From contig CAYFQI010000092.1 in NCBI GenBank assembly GCA_964345135.1, positions 1 through 9,795 of the forward strand: 9,795 nucleotides of DNA. Direction: 5' to 3'. Positions 1 through 7,595 of this stretch are shown here, in pieces. Positions within the stretch are counted from its first letter, which is position 1, and every line of letters starts with the position of its first letter. Under the pieces are notes generated by a model. The model was not told where the DNA came from, ran no database searches, and saw only the letters and a list, made by a program, of their open reading frames with translations. A program made the translations under genes and the position numbers. This DNA is from CAYMKE01 sp964345135 (GTDB lineage: Bacteria > Bacteroidota > Bacteroidia > Bacteroidales > JBBRXJ01).

Positions 1-2620
1 TGGTAACATTGTCTGGATTGCTGAGTTCGGTTGTGGCAGAAGCATCTTCCCAATAGGTTAATTTTGGTATGCCTGCTTTATTTAATGAGGTATCTCCAAT
101 AGCCATAAGCCTGATATATATGGTATCAACTGCATCACTGGAAAAAGAGAGTTTATTGATTAAACTTAAATCCACATTCCATGCTCCTGAAACATCCAAT
201 ACAAAAGACTGCCAACTTGTTGTCAAGTCAGCTGAGAAATTCTGGGAATACTGCCCGTTAGTGTCCCCCAGTTTGGTGTTCAATGTTATTGCAGAGGTTG
301 CCTTTGCTTCAAAATAGATAAGTGGGTTGGCAGAAATATCAATTGATGCACTATCAAGGACAAAATTGGCATCTGCTTCTTCTGTTATTTTTACCATTTG
401 ATTGCCCTGAATTATATCTCCATTCCACCAGGTTTCCTTATACCAATGAAAAACGTCATCTGGATAACCATTTAGTATATCTTTGCTATGATCTCTACTA
501 TTAAAATAATCAATAAAAGATGTGTCATCATATTCGTACCACTGAGATAAAAATCCTGAACTGCCATCTATTACAGCCGGATCTGTCAGGTCTACGGAAG
601 GACATGCCGTGTCAGGGTCGTTAATGACCAAATTGGCCGCTGAATCAGGTCGAATAATAAGGGATATTTTATGCGAATCGCTTATACATGATGAATTTTC
701 TGAAACCGCTTGTGTTACCCAATAAGAATAAGTATCAGGATATGTTTTTCCTGTTGAATAAACATCAGAATACCCTCTTTGCACTTCAGAAATAACATCT
801 AATATGGAGTCGCTATACCAATAAAAATAAGGGTTCGTTTCGGTACTTGTAACAGTTAAATCAGGTACTGTCTCACCAAGACAAATTTCAACATCATTGC
901 CTCCTGGTGCTAAAGGTTTTGTAATTGCTTGAACAAACAATGTGTCTTTTTTGGGTGTTGCCTGGCATGGATTATAAATATTCACAATATATTCATAATT
1001 ACCTGCAGCACCAACTGTTATTGTAGGATTAGAAATATCGGTTTCTGACAAATAACTGAGTGCTGTAGGAGTACCTGTCCATTCATATCTATAACCTCCG
1101 GTAGCGACCATTTGATATTCCTGCCCCACACATATTTCAACTGAATCTCCTGTGAAGCCCTCTACCATCGCATCTACCTCGAAATCATTAAACCCGGCGA
1201 GATATCCAAATCTGGCTGTAGCTGATGTACCATGCAATATTCCCAAATGAAAAACAGCAGAATCATTGGTGACTTTTACTGCATCATCAGTTTCCACGTC
1301 AAGGGTATCTATTTCTATGCTTGCATACAGCCAATCCCCTGTAGTTGTGGTAACAGAACTAAAATCTGCCCCCTGGATAGCGCCTGCTGATTCAACCCCG
1401 TTAACAAACATTTTAAACCTGGTTTCCGGATTTGAAGGGGCATCCTGTACTAAAATATTCATAATTAGTTTTCTGCTTCCTGGATTGTCCTTCCAAGGAA
1501 AAATAGGTGTGCGTACAAAACCTACTTCATTTGACCCGGTACATTCGTCTATAGGGGGTAAAACGGCTGCGCCCAGTTCACCTACACCACTTCCCTGGTA
1601 TACATATACATTTTTGTCTGCATTGACATATATATAATCTTTAGTTGTTCCGTCAAAACAAAAACTGGTGCTTTCTCCAGCATTTATAGTAACCCCATCT
1701 CCACCATTGAATTCAATATATGTAGTATTTTCCACGGCCATGACAAATACACATTCATTATCAGGATATTCATAATTACCTTGCATAGCAATATATTCTT
1801 TACCTATTTTATCGAGGGGGATTGTTTGATCAGCCAATAAATCAGGGTCCCCGTGATCCGTTTCCTGACTATCATTGGTTATCGTTACAGCAATATCCTT
1901 ATCTGATGTAATATGAGAACCATATAAGGTTATCATATCACCATCGGAATGCGATAATACCATTTGTGCAGAATACGTTTGCCCCCTATTTAAGGTGACA
2001 TTAAACGAAGTTCCGGCAGAATGGCCAACAATATCGTTATTTGGAGTAATTGTTACTGTAGTATTATCTTCGGTTGCTACAATTTCAAAAGACTGTAGTG
2101 CCCGAGGGTCATAATGATCACTTTCATAAGTCCAATCACTTTGTTGAGAAATATAAAATTCAGTACCAAGCCCGTGGCGTCCCTTCAATGCCAATATATC
2201 TGAATTAGCTCCCATCCAATCCACAGTATCAACAAATTCACTTCCCCATGACTGAATACCACCAATTTCATAATAAGCACTCACAGGTACAGATGATTCT
2301 ATCAACACACCTTTATCTTCTGGTGAATCGGCCACTACATTTTCAATATCATCAATAAAAGCTGTTAAATCGTATTTCTTTGCTGAATTTGCCGGAACAT
2401 TAAATGTTATAGGGGTAAACCCTGCATTTGCCGGTTGGCTGATGGTTATTGTTGCAGCATTATCAAATGTAGTTATCACAACTCCTATAGGTCTGTCAGC
2501 GTGGTCACTTGTAACTTCTGGTGCGGCAAACCAAAATTCTGTATCCGTTTGAGAGAAACTAAACTCTAATGAAACGAAAAAGAAGATTAATACTTTTATA
2601 TATTTAATAAATGTTTTCAT
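1..2620 (-). CDS. Large secreted surface protein with IgGFc-binding-like domain, Ig-like repeats and jelly-roll-like domain (3' end beyond window)
   Basis: An uninterrupted minus-strand frame of 873 codons starts at ATG 2620 and is still open at the left edge, so the C-terminus is missing. Residues 1-23 form a Sec signal peptide (MKTFIKYIK, hydrophobic core LIFFFV, then FSFSQ). Residues about 28-475 match the pattern of the IgGFc-binding domain common in Bacteroidetes surface proteins: TEFWFAAPE near residue 27, then HADRPIGVVITT, ATITISQPAN and ITPNNDIVGH. Two Ig/PKD-like units follow, opening with VEICVGQEY (about residue 493) and VEICLGETVPDL (about 575). A third unit begins with ACPSVDLTDPAV (about 670) but is short. 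From about 730 the chain looks like an all-beta carbohydrate-binding or galactose-binding-like jelly roll (LIYFEAKATSAITL, FVLDVSGAW, TIYIRLMAIGD). Such proteins are usually exported, often by type IX secretion, and are thought to act in adhesion; the sorting domain would lie outside the window. The ligand is unknown, and IgG binding should not be assumed. It is divergent from the other genes and probably a separate transcription unit. Confidence 0.85.
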   Translation of the reverse strand, partial: MKTFIKYIKVLIFFFVSLEFSFSQTDTEFWFAAPEVTSDHADRPIGVVITTFDNAATITISQPANAGFTPITFNVPANSAKKYDLTAFIDDIENVVADSPEDKGVLIESSVPVSAYYEIGGIQSWGSEFVDTVDWMGANSDILALKGRHGLGTEFYISQQSDWTYESDHYDPRALQSFEIVATEDNTTVTITPNNDIVGHSAGTSFNVTLNRGQTYSAQMVLSHSDGDMITLYGSHITSDKDIAVTITNDSQETDHGDPDLLADQTIPLDKIGKEYIAMQGNYEYPDNECVFVMAVENTTYIEFNGGDGVTINAGESTSFCFDGTTKDYIYVNADKNVYVYQGSGVGELGAAVLPPIDECTGSNEVGFVRTPIFPWKDNPGSRKLIMNILVQDAPSNPETRFKMFVNGVESAGAIQGADFSSVTTTTGDWLYASIEIDTLDVETDDAVKVTNDSAVFHLGILHGTSATARFGYLAGFNDFEVDAMVEGFTGDSVEICVGQEYQMVATGGYRYEWTGTPTALSYLSETDISNPTITVGAAGNYEYIVNIYNPCQATPKKDTLFVQAITKPLAPGGNDVEICLGETVPDLTVTSTETNPYFYWYSDSILDVISEVQRGYSDVYSTGKTYPDTYSYWVTQAVSENSSCISDSHKISLIIRPDSAANLVINDPDTACPSVDLTDPAVIDGSSGFLSQWYEYDDTSFIDYFNSRDHSKDILNGYPDDVFHWYKETWWNGDIIQGNQMVKITEEADANFVLDSASIDISANPLIYFEAKATSAITLNTKLGDTNGQYSQNFSADLTTSWQSFVLDVSGAWNVDLSLINKLSFSSDAVDTIYIRLMAIGDTSLNKAGIPKLTYWEDASATTELSNPDNVT

Positions 2621-2640
2621 AATATTTATTTTTAAATAAA

Positions 2641-2676
2641 CAAATTAATTATAAATTTAAGGTCTGTTCAATCAAA
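2641..2676 (-). promoter_or_regulatory. Candidate Bacteroidetes promoter for the minus-strand surface protein gene
   Basis: Reading the minus strand, TTAATTTG (2648-2641) matches the Bacteroidetes -7 consensus TAnnTTTG at seven of eight positions. A TTG (2671-2669) lies 20 bases upstream, and a TTTG lies at 2676-2673, 24 bases upstream. The element sits about 20 bases before the ATG at 2620, which would give a very short leader. The region is strongly A/T-rich, so a chance match is possible. Confidence 0.35.
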
Positions 2677-2731
2677 TAAAAAAGCATGAGGCAACCCCTT
2701 TTGACATCATGACCTATCTGGTTCGTAGTGT

Positions 2732-2764
2732 CAAAAAAAAGTTCATCCTAACAAAAAAAAGTTC
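2732..2764. repeat. Two 13-bp direct repeats, 20-bp period
   Basis: The 13-mer caaaaaaaagttc occurs at 2732-2744 and exactly again at 2752-2764, separated by 7 bases. Much of the match is an A8 run, which lowers its significance, but the identical flanks (c before, gttc after) and the period of 20 bases, close to two helical turns, make it more than a homopolymer coincidence. The function is unknown: a protein-binding site pair or slippage duplication are both possible. Confidence 0.5.
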
Positions 2765-2829
2765 GTTTTATTTTGTTTGTAGTTAGTGGGTGATTATTAT
2801 TGGTCCTTGAATCGCATGCATTTATAACA

Positions 2830-2856
2830 TTAAGGGCACCTTAAACATGCTTTTTT
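2830..2856 (+). terminator. Possible weak intrinsic terminator: inverted repeat plus T-tract
   Basis: TTAAGG and CCTTAA pair across a 3-base loop (2830-2844). GCATG at 2814-2818 can pair outside them with CATGC at 2846-2850, and a run of six T follows at 2851-2856. On the plus strand this has the shape of an intrinsic terminator, but the inner stem is only six pairs and A/T-rich, and no plus-strand gene lies upstream. It would make sense only if an unannotated RNA is transcribed rightward through about 2680-2850. The same symmetric TTAAGG-N3-CCTTAA could instead be an operator. Confidence 0.25.
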
Positions 2857-3134
2857 GTTTTACGAGTATTTTATTGGAAGTCGATTATGAGTGTCCAGTA
2901 TAATAGAATATTTTTTTATAAGCTTCACTTCATTTGCTGATTCCTTAGGGCAAAGGAAATCACTGCTCACTATTACCATGATTCAAATCTTGTGCTAACA
3001 AGAGATAATATCTACTTGCTTCCAAGGAACCACTTATTATATTTCAAGAATTTCATTTTGTCCTTTTTTTCTCTTTAAATCTATTGACGTTTTTTATTAT
3101 AATACACGAGACACTGTCTTTTGCATTTAACACT

Positions 3135-3146
3135 AATAGGCCTATT
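3135..3146. promoter_or_regulatory. Perfect 12-bp palindrome, candidate operator
   Basis: AATAGGCCTATT is a perfect dyad located about 45 bases upstream of the -33 element of the regulator-operon promoter. A dimeric GntR/LacI-type repressor such as the one encoded next door would bind a dyad of roughly this size. A second short dyad, AGACA-C-TGTCT, lies at 3109-3119. Neither overlaps the promoter and I saw no second copy in the window, so the link to the regulator is inference. Confidence 0.25.
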
Positions 3147-3190
3147 TCCAACAAAAATTGCAGTAGTCTTTATTTTTTTAATAAATTATT

Positions 3191-3220
3191 TTGTCTATTT
3201 AAAAAAATAGCATATATTTG
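3191..3220 (+). promoter_or_regulatory. Bacteroidetes-type sigma promoter of the regulator/symporter operon
   Basis: TTTTG ending at 3193 supplies the -33 element. TATATTTG at 3213-3220 is a full match to the TAnnTTTG -7 consensus, and the spacer is exactly 19 bases, the preferred Bacteroidetes spacing. Transcription should start about 5-8 bases downstream, near 3226, leaving a leader of roughly 55 bases before the ATG at 3282. This promoter lies inside the open frame that extends upstream to 3084 and is the main reason for choosing the later start. No second promoter of this quality was seen in the gaps between the four rightward genes, so it may drive them all. Confidence 0.7.
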
Positions 3221-3281
3221 CAAAAGGATAACAGAGGGTACCAGGAGTAAACAAAAGAGAACAAACATTATTCTGTTTATT

Positions 3282-4307
3282 ATGGATAAAATTCAATACA
3301 TCAACAAGCATCTTAAAAAACTACAAGGCAAGTTTTTCCTAAAATCGGAGGCATTTGCTGATGCCATTATTGCCGGTATACGGGAAAACGAAATAAAAAA
3401 AGGAGATGTATTGCCTCCTATCAACAAATCCGTGGAGGAATTAAATCTCTCACGGAAAGCCATTTATACCGGATACAATATATTAAAAGAACGGGGTATT
3501 GTCGGGACAAGAGAACGTGTTGGCTATTATATTGCCTCTGAAAACATTCATCAACAAACCAGGATACTGCTTATCATGCTTTTTCTTAGTCCTTATCTGA
3601 GAACATTATTCCATTCGATGAGTAAGCGGCTCGAGGGAAAAGCAATGATCGAATTAACATCTCATTATGCAAATCCCAAGGTTCTTTCCATGATTCTAAA
3701 TGATAATATATCGCAATATGATAAAATTGTCGTTTCCGGTTTTACGAATCCTGCTTTTAAGAAGGAAATAAAAAAAATCCCGCCTGAAAAACTGATTCTT
3801 TTTTCACGTAGCGGCGGGTATAAAGATGCCCAAAATTATTATTTGCAGGATTTTTACAAAGGCACTTATCAAGCGCTCCAGAAAGGAATTGATAGATTAA
3901 AGAAATATAAAAATATTTATTTAATCTATGAAAGCAGTAATAAAAATTTTCCCAATGGAATCATTCATGCTACAAAAGAGATTTGCGAACAATATGGTTT
4001 AACATATCGCCAAATAAATAACTGTGACGACATAGATGAAATGAAAGATTCATTATTCTTTGCTATCAATGATGATGACCTTGTCAGGGTACTTGAACTT
4101 ATTGAAGATAAAAAACTTGTACTGGGAAAAGATGCAGGCATCATCTCTTATAATGAAACGTCTGTAAAACGTGTAATCAGGCAGGGAATCACTACCATTT
4201 CCGTGGATTTTGCAAAAATGGGAGAAATGATAGCAGATTCGATTTTATCTTCTGAAAACAACAGGGTTTACCTGGAAACCAAAATGATTAACCGTGCTTC
4301 AATTTAA
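3282..4307 (+). CDS. GntR-type winged-helix transcriptional regulator with LacI-like sugar-binding domain
   Basis: This 341-residue cytoplasmic regulator has two parts. Residues about 20-85 form a GntR-family winged helix: SEAFADAIIAGIRENEIKKG, then LPPINKSVEELNLSRKAIYTGYNILKERGIV as the recognition region, and a wing ending in RVGYYI. Residues about 93-341 resemble the periplasmic-binding-protein-like effector domain of LacI/PurR and AraR regulators. The end is diagnostic: FAINDDDLVRVLEL, then LGKDAGIISYNETSVKRVI, ITTISVDFAKMGEMIADSIL, equivalent to the LacI segments for the D-A-A-G loop, G-F-D-D and the TT...mG..A..L motif. Such chimeras usually sense a mono- or disaccharide and repress a catabolic operon; the ligand here is not predictable. 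The frame is open upstream to an ATG at 3084, but that extension (about 66 residues, low-complexity and A/T-rich) overlaps the promoter at 3191-3220, so I start at 3282. An AGGAG at 3243-3247 is too far from the ATG to be its ribosome site. The stop is 12 bases before the symporter, implying one operon and probably control of it. Confidence 0.85.
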   Translation: MDKIQYINKHLKKLQGKFFLKSEAFADAIIAGIRENEIKKGDVLPPINKSVEELNLSRKAIYTGYNILKERGIVGTRERVGYYIASENIHQQTRILLIMLFLSPYLRTLFHSMSKRLEGKAMIELTSHYANPKVLSMILNDNISQYDKIVVSGFTNPAFKKEIKKIPPEKLILFSRSGGYKDAQNYYLQDFYKGTYQALQKGIDRLKKYKNIYLIYESSNKNFPNGIIHATKEICEQYGLTYRQINNCDDIDEMKDSLFFAINDDDLVRVLELIEDKKLVLGKDAGIISYNETSVKRVIRQGITTISVDFAKMGEMIADSILSSENNRVYLETKMINRASI

Positions 4308-4319
4308 AAATAATTAATT

Positions 4320-6503
4320 ATGTATGGATTAGCTATTAGTGATATTATTGCAATTGTTTTGTATTTTCTGGTTTTATTAGGAATGGGCTACTATTCCGCA
4401 ATGCGGGTAAAAAATCAGGAAGATTATTTCCTTGGAGGCCGTAAGTTTGGGAAAGTAGTTCAGATATTTGCTGCATTCGGCCAGGCAACGTCTGTTGAAA
4501 ACGCCGTTGGAATGACAGTAGTCGTGTTCAGAAACGGATTAGCCGGTGTTTTGCAAGCTATTTCAGGCATTTTTTATATGCCGTTATTCTGGATCACTTC
4601 AATATGGTACAGGAGGCTAAGGACGATCACCCTAGGAGATTTTTTTGAGGAACGATTTAACTCAAAAGGAATAGCAGCTTTTTATGCAGGTGTGAGTGCC
4701 TTTTTCTTCATGCTGATCATCGGGCTTGGATTTATGGCTATGACCAAGACTGTCACGGCTATTGCAGAAAAACCAGTTTCTGAACTTACCGTTGAGGAAA
4801 AGGTAGAACGCCAACAAGCATTGGAATTAGATAAGCTTGAAGATACAGACATACGCCTATTGACTGTAGCAGATAAAGCGAGATTAAAAGAATTGCGTTT
4901 AATGAATCCGCAAAAAGATTTTTCATATTTCAATGAAATCGTCCTGATGTGGATTGTACTTATAATTGTGGTATTATATGCAGGATTCGGAGGGCTTGAA
5001 GCGGCATTTTTAAGCGATACGCTCCAGGGGATACTTATCCTGCTTTTATCTATTTTAATGGTCCCATTTGCTTATAAAAAAATTGGGGAAGTTTTTAACA
5101 CAGATGGGTTTAGTGGCCTTGTTGACGTTGCACGTTCCACCTTGCCCGAATCTGCATTTGAAATATGGGGATCTCCTCAACTTACCGATTTCACCTGGTA
5201 TTATCTCGTGGTACTCACGATTGTTATTTTCATCAATATTTGTACCCAGGCGAACCAATTGGTAGCCTGTGGCTCGGCCAAAGATGATTACACGGCACGT
5301 TTTGGATTTACATCGGGTATTTTTCTCAAACGAATTGCCAGTTTATTATGGGGCTGCACAGCGATCTTGTTAATCATATTATACAGCGATTATATTTCTA
5401 ACCCAGATTATCTATGGGGCAAAGCCACCAGAGATCTACTGGGCCCATTAAATTTAGGGCTGGTAGGATTAATGATTGCATGCTTATTGTCTGCCCTTAT
5501 GTCAACTGCAGAAGCATTAATGCTTACCTCTTCCAGTCTTTTAACCCATAACCTTTTCCGGCCGCTCTTCCCGAACCGTTCAGAAAAATCATATCTCAGG
5601 ATAGGAAAGGTCAACGGGATATTTATTATGGTCGGCGCTATTCTATGTGCTATGTGGTTCGATAATATCTTTCAGTTGTTGAAAATTTTATGGGAATTCA
5701 ATATCATCGTGGCAGCCGGTTTTTGGCTGGGAATGAAATGGCGCAAAGCCAACCGAAAGGCAGCATGGGCATCAGCCATAAGTACAGCAATAATATTTTT
5801 TGTTTTACAATTACTCATTCCATTAATCCCCGGAGTAAAAACGAATGAATACCTGACCAAGACGATTGAATCGAGGGAAATTGTTGTTAAATATAAGGCG
5901 CGAAATGTTGATGTTGAAAACCGTGAAAAAGAAATTGAATTATGGGAAAAATTAAACGAAAAAGGAATTGCAGACACGGAAAAACCACCACCACTTCAAG
6001 TGGGAAAAGAATTTGAGAAGAAAACCATTACCAAGAGAAAATCGATCTTCTGGTCAAATGGATTAAAATATGGCGAAAACGGGGAAGTATATGGAACTGG
6101 ATTGCTTTCTTTAGAGTTGCTTGCAATGGATGCACTGGGCTTTGAGCTGTCGAAAAATGATTATGCAATGAATGAAACATTAAGACTATTAGCCCGTTCG
6201 ATCTGGCCATTTCTAATACTCCTCCTGGTAGGCTCGTTTACCAAAAAAGAGCCCAAAGAAATGCTTGACCGTTTTTATGCAAAAATGAAAACACCTTCTG
6301 TTGCTGACAAAGAAGAAGATGACAGGCAGATGCAATTGTCTTATGAAAATCCACAACGATTTGATCATAAAAAAATGTTCCCTAAATCAAACTGGGAATT
6401 TGAAAAAATTGAAAAAATTGACATCAAAGGCCTGCTTTACTTTTCAGCAGGCGCAGCTTTGATTTATGGAATATTATACTTTATATCATTTCTTGGCAAA
6501 TAA
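4320..6503 (+). CDS. Sodium:solute symporter (SSS/SLC5 family) with two large hydrophilic insertions
   Basis: This 727-residue inner-membrane protein is a Na+-coupled secondary transporter. Residues 3-22 form TM1, followed by the family signature DYFLGGRKFG (35-44) and the TM2 stretch FGQATSVENAVGM (53-65). Other helices are seen at about 75-95, 118-146, 207-250 (two), 293-313, 335-357, 375-400, 432-448, 455-470, 484-503, 624-641 and 704-723. The SSS segment LLSALMSTAEALMLTSSSLLTHNL (389-412) contains the Ser/Thr-rich region that forms the Na2 site in vSGLT-type transporters. Family members are usually 450-600 residues long. The extra length comes mainly from a charged insert at about 149-206 (between TM4 and TM5) and a longer hydrophilic loop at about 506-622, part of it coiled-coil-like (VENREKEIELWEKLNEKG), plus a charged stretch at 642-703. 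The substrate is unknown; sugars, uronates and carboxylates are all carried by this family, and the sugar-sensing regulator 12 bases upstream favours a carbohydrate product. The start codon follows an A/T-rich leader, as is normal in Bacteroidota. The next gene follows after 12 bases. Confidence 0.88.
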   Translation: MYGLAISDIIAIVLYFLVLLGMGYYSAMRVKNQEDYFLGGRKFGKVVQIFAAFGQATSVENAVGMTVVVFRNGLAGVLQAISGIFYMPLFWITSIWYRRLRTITLGDFFEERFNSKGIAAFYAGVSAFFFMLIIGLGFMAMTKTVTAIAEKPVSELTVEEKVERQQALELDKLEDTDIRLLTVADKARLKELRLMNPQKDFSYFNEIVLMWIVLIIVVLYAGFGGLEAAFLSDTLQGILILLLSILMVPFAYKKIGEVFNTDGFSGLVDVARSTLPESAFEIWGSPQLTDFTWYYLVVLTIVIFINICTQANQLVACGSAKDDYTARFGFTSGIFLKRIASLLWGCTAILLIILYSDYISNPDYLWGKATRDLLGPLNLGLVGLMIACLLSALMSTAEALMLTSSSLLTHNLFRPLFPNRSEKSYLRIGKVNGIFIMVGAILCAMWFDNIFQLLKILWEFNIIVAAGFWLGMKWRKANRKAAWASAISTAIIFFVLQLLIPLIPGVKTNEYLTKTIESREIVVKYKARNVDVENREKEIELWEKLNEKGIADTEKPPPLQVGKEFEKKTITKRKSIFWSNGLKYGENGEVYGTGLLSLELLAMDALGFELSKNDYAMNETLRLLARSIWPFLILLLVGSFTKKEPKEMLDRFYAKMKTPSVADKEEDDRQMQLSYENPQRFDHKKMFPKSNWEFEKIEKIDIKGLLYFSAGAALIYGILYFISFLGK

Positions 6504-6515
6504 AACATAAACCAT

Positions 6516-7595
6516 ATGATTAAAAAATATTTAGACGACCTGGAAAGCAGGATTAATGCGGAAGAAGAAGACCGGTTAATCAAGCATTGGGATGCATTCA
6601 TCCACAACCAAATAGAAGAAGACGTATTTATTCCCCGGCGGAATTACACTGCCCCGGAAACTGTCGAATTCCCTCAGATATTAGGGAATAAAGCCATGGA
6701 AGACATAGATATGATGGTAATTCGCGAGTTAAAAGGGTGCTCGAATTTACTCCTGAACAATTTTGGCAATCTCCTGAATGTACGGGCTAATTATAGCGTT
6801 GGTATCTTTCCTTCTTTTTTTGGAGCAGAGATTTTTTATTCAGATGATTCTCTTAACCTAATGCCCATAACCCGGGAATTACCACCTGAAAAAATTGACT
6901 ATATACTAGAAAAAGGAATTCCTGACCTCAACACGGGATTGGTAGCCAAAACATTTGAATTTGGGCATTATTTCATGGATTTGATAAAAGATTACCCGAA
7001 GATTAAAAAATACATTCATCATTACCACCCCGACTTTCAAGGCCCTATGGATATTGTAGAATTGCTCTGGGGTTCTGAAATCTTTACTGATATAATTTTA
7101 AAACCAGACAAAGTGACCGATCTGTTAAAACTTGTTACAGATACATATATTAAATTATTAAAAAAGTGGTATCAAGAATTCCCACCGTATTACGATGACA
7201 TGTCGATTCATTGGGGCTTGATGCAGCCCGGCCATGTTATGATAAGGGATGACTCGGCCACCAATTTTTCCCCTGACCAGGTAAATGAATTTATTTTGCC
7301 TTATGACCAACTGGTGTTGAATGCATTTGACGGTGGGACTATTCATTATTGCGGAGGCGGCACACATTTTATTGAAGATATGTGTAACCTGGATAAAATG
7401 TATGCAATTCAATTATCACAACCAGATTATAATGATATGAATGTGATTTTCGATAATACAGTAGACAAAAAAATAAAATTGCTCGGATTACGAGAGGATG
7501 GTGTGGAACAAGCGGTTAAACAGGGGCGCCCATTGAAAGGCCAGGTGCATACCGGGGATTTTATTTTTCATAGTACGAGTTCAAAAAATGAATAG
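6516..7595 (+). CDS. UroD/MtaA-like methyltransferase-fold protein
   Basis: This 359-residue, apparently cytoplasmic protein (no signal peptide or membrane segment) belongs by its overall pattern to the uroporphyrinogen-decarboxylase superfamily, which includes haem-pathway HemE and the zinc-dependent corrinoid methyltransferases MtaA/MtbA. The best evidence is at the C-terminal barrel strands: GGTIHYCGGGTHFIEDM, with His277 and Cys279 as an HxC pair of the type that binds zinc in MtaA/MtbA, followed by MYAIQLSQPDYNDM and a final GRPLKGQVHTGDF. It lacks the N-terminal RxPVWxMRQAG signature of true HemE, so haem synthesis is unlikely. Only three cysteines are present (75, 279, 290); MtaA/MtbA carry their third zinc ligand about 77 residues after the HxC cysteine, and there is none there. 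Cys290 could substitute, or the site may use another ligand. It follows the symporter by 12 bases and precedes the beta-helix gene by 55 bases. Relatives occur in sugar-degradation loci of Bacteroidota and related phyla, mostly without a tested function. Removal or transfer of a methyl group from the imported compound is possible but unproved. No corrinoid-binding partner is visible. Confidence 0.72.
   Translation: MIKKYLDDLESRINAEEEDRLIKHWDAFIHNQIEEDVFIPRRNYTAPETVEFPQILGNKAMEDIDMMVIRELKGCSNLLLNNFGNLLNVRANYSVGIFPSFFGAEIFYSDDSLNLMPITRELPPEKIDYILEKGIPDLNTGLVAKTFEFGHYFMDLIKDYPKIKKYIHHYHPDFQGPMDIVELLWGSEIFTDIILKPDKVTDLLKLVTDTYIKLLKKWYQEFPPYYDDMSIHWGLMQPGHVMIRDDSATNFSPDQVNEFILPYDQLVLNAFDGGTIHYCGGGTHFIEDMCNLDKMYAIQLSQPDYNDMNVIFDNTVDKKIKLLGLREDGVEQAVKQGRPLKGQVHTGDFIFHSTSSKNE

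Larger units (their letters stand above)
2621..3281. other. Divergent intergenic region of about 660 bp without a supported gene
   Basis: The region lies between the divergent start codons at 2620 (minus) and 3282 (plus). I read it in both directions and found no frame with credible protein character; frames are short, and the plus frame open from 3084 is better explained as the leader of the regulator gene. It holds promoter-like elements at both ends, two 13-bp direct repeats (2732-2764), an inverted repeat with a T-tract (2830-2856), an imperfect hairpin (2938-2962), an 11-bp interrupted palindrome (3109-3119) and a 12-bp perfect palindrome (3135-3146). This is long for a Bacteroidetes divergent spacer. 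It could hide a small RNA, a regulatory leader or a decayed element; I cannot tell which. Confidence 0.6.

Noticed and set aside
69..1637. Plus-strand open frames at 69-317, 322-504 and 1266-1637
   Set aside because: They lie antisense to a continuous 873-codon minus-strand frame with clear domain patterns. Their translations show no family features and no leader signals.
2938..2962. Imperfect hairpin TGATTCCTT / AAAGGAAATCA as a terminator
   Set aside because: No T-tract follows on either strand and the stem contains a bulge. Nothing shows a function.
2881..3060. Possible remnant of a transposase or other broken gene in the spacer
   Set aside because: Translation on both strands gave only short fragments with stops and no recognisable motif. 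No terminal inverted repeats or target duplication were found.
3085..3102. A TTGACG near 3085 followed by TATAAT near 3097 resembling a classical sigma-70 promoter
   Set aside because: The spacing is only about 8 bases instead of 16-18, and Bacteroidota do not use this consensus. The match at 3191-3220 is far better.
4682..6210. Several minus-strand frames and one plus-strand frame within the symporter gene
   Set aside because: They overlap a well-supported SSS symporter in other frames and have no recognisable protein character.
6516..7595. Annotation as HemE (uroporphyrinogen decarboxylase of haem synthesis)
   Set aside because: The N-terminal HemE signature is missing, a zinc-type HxC motif is present, and the neighbours are carbohydrate genes.
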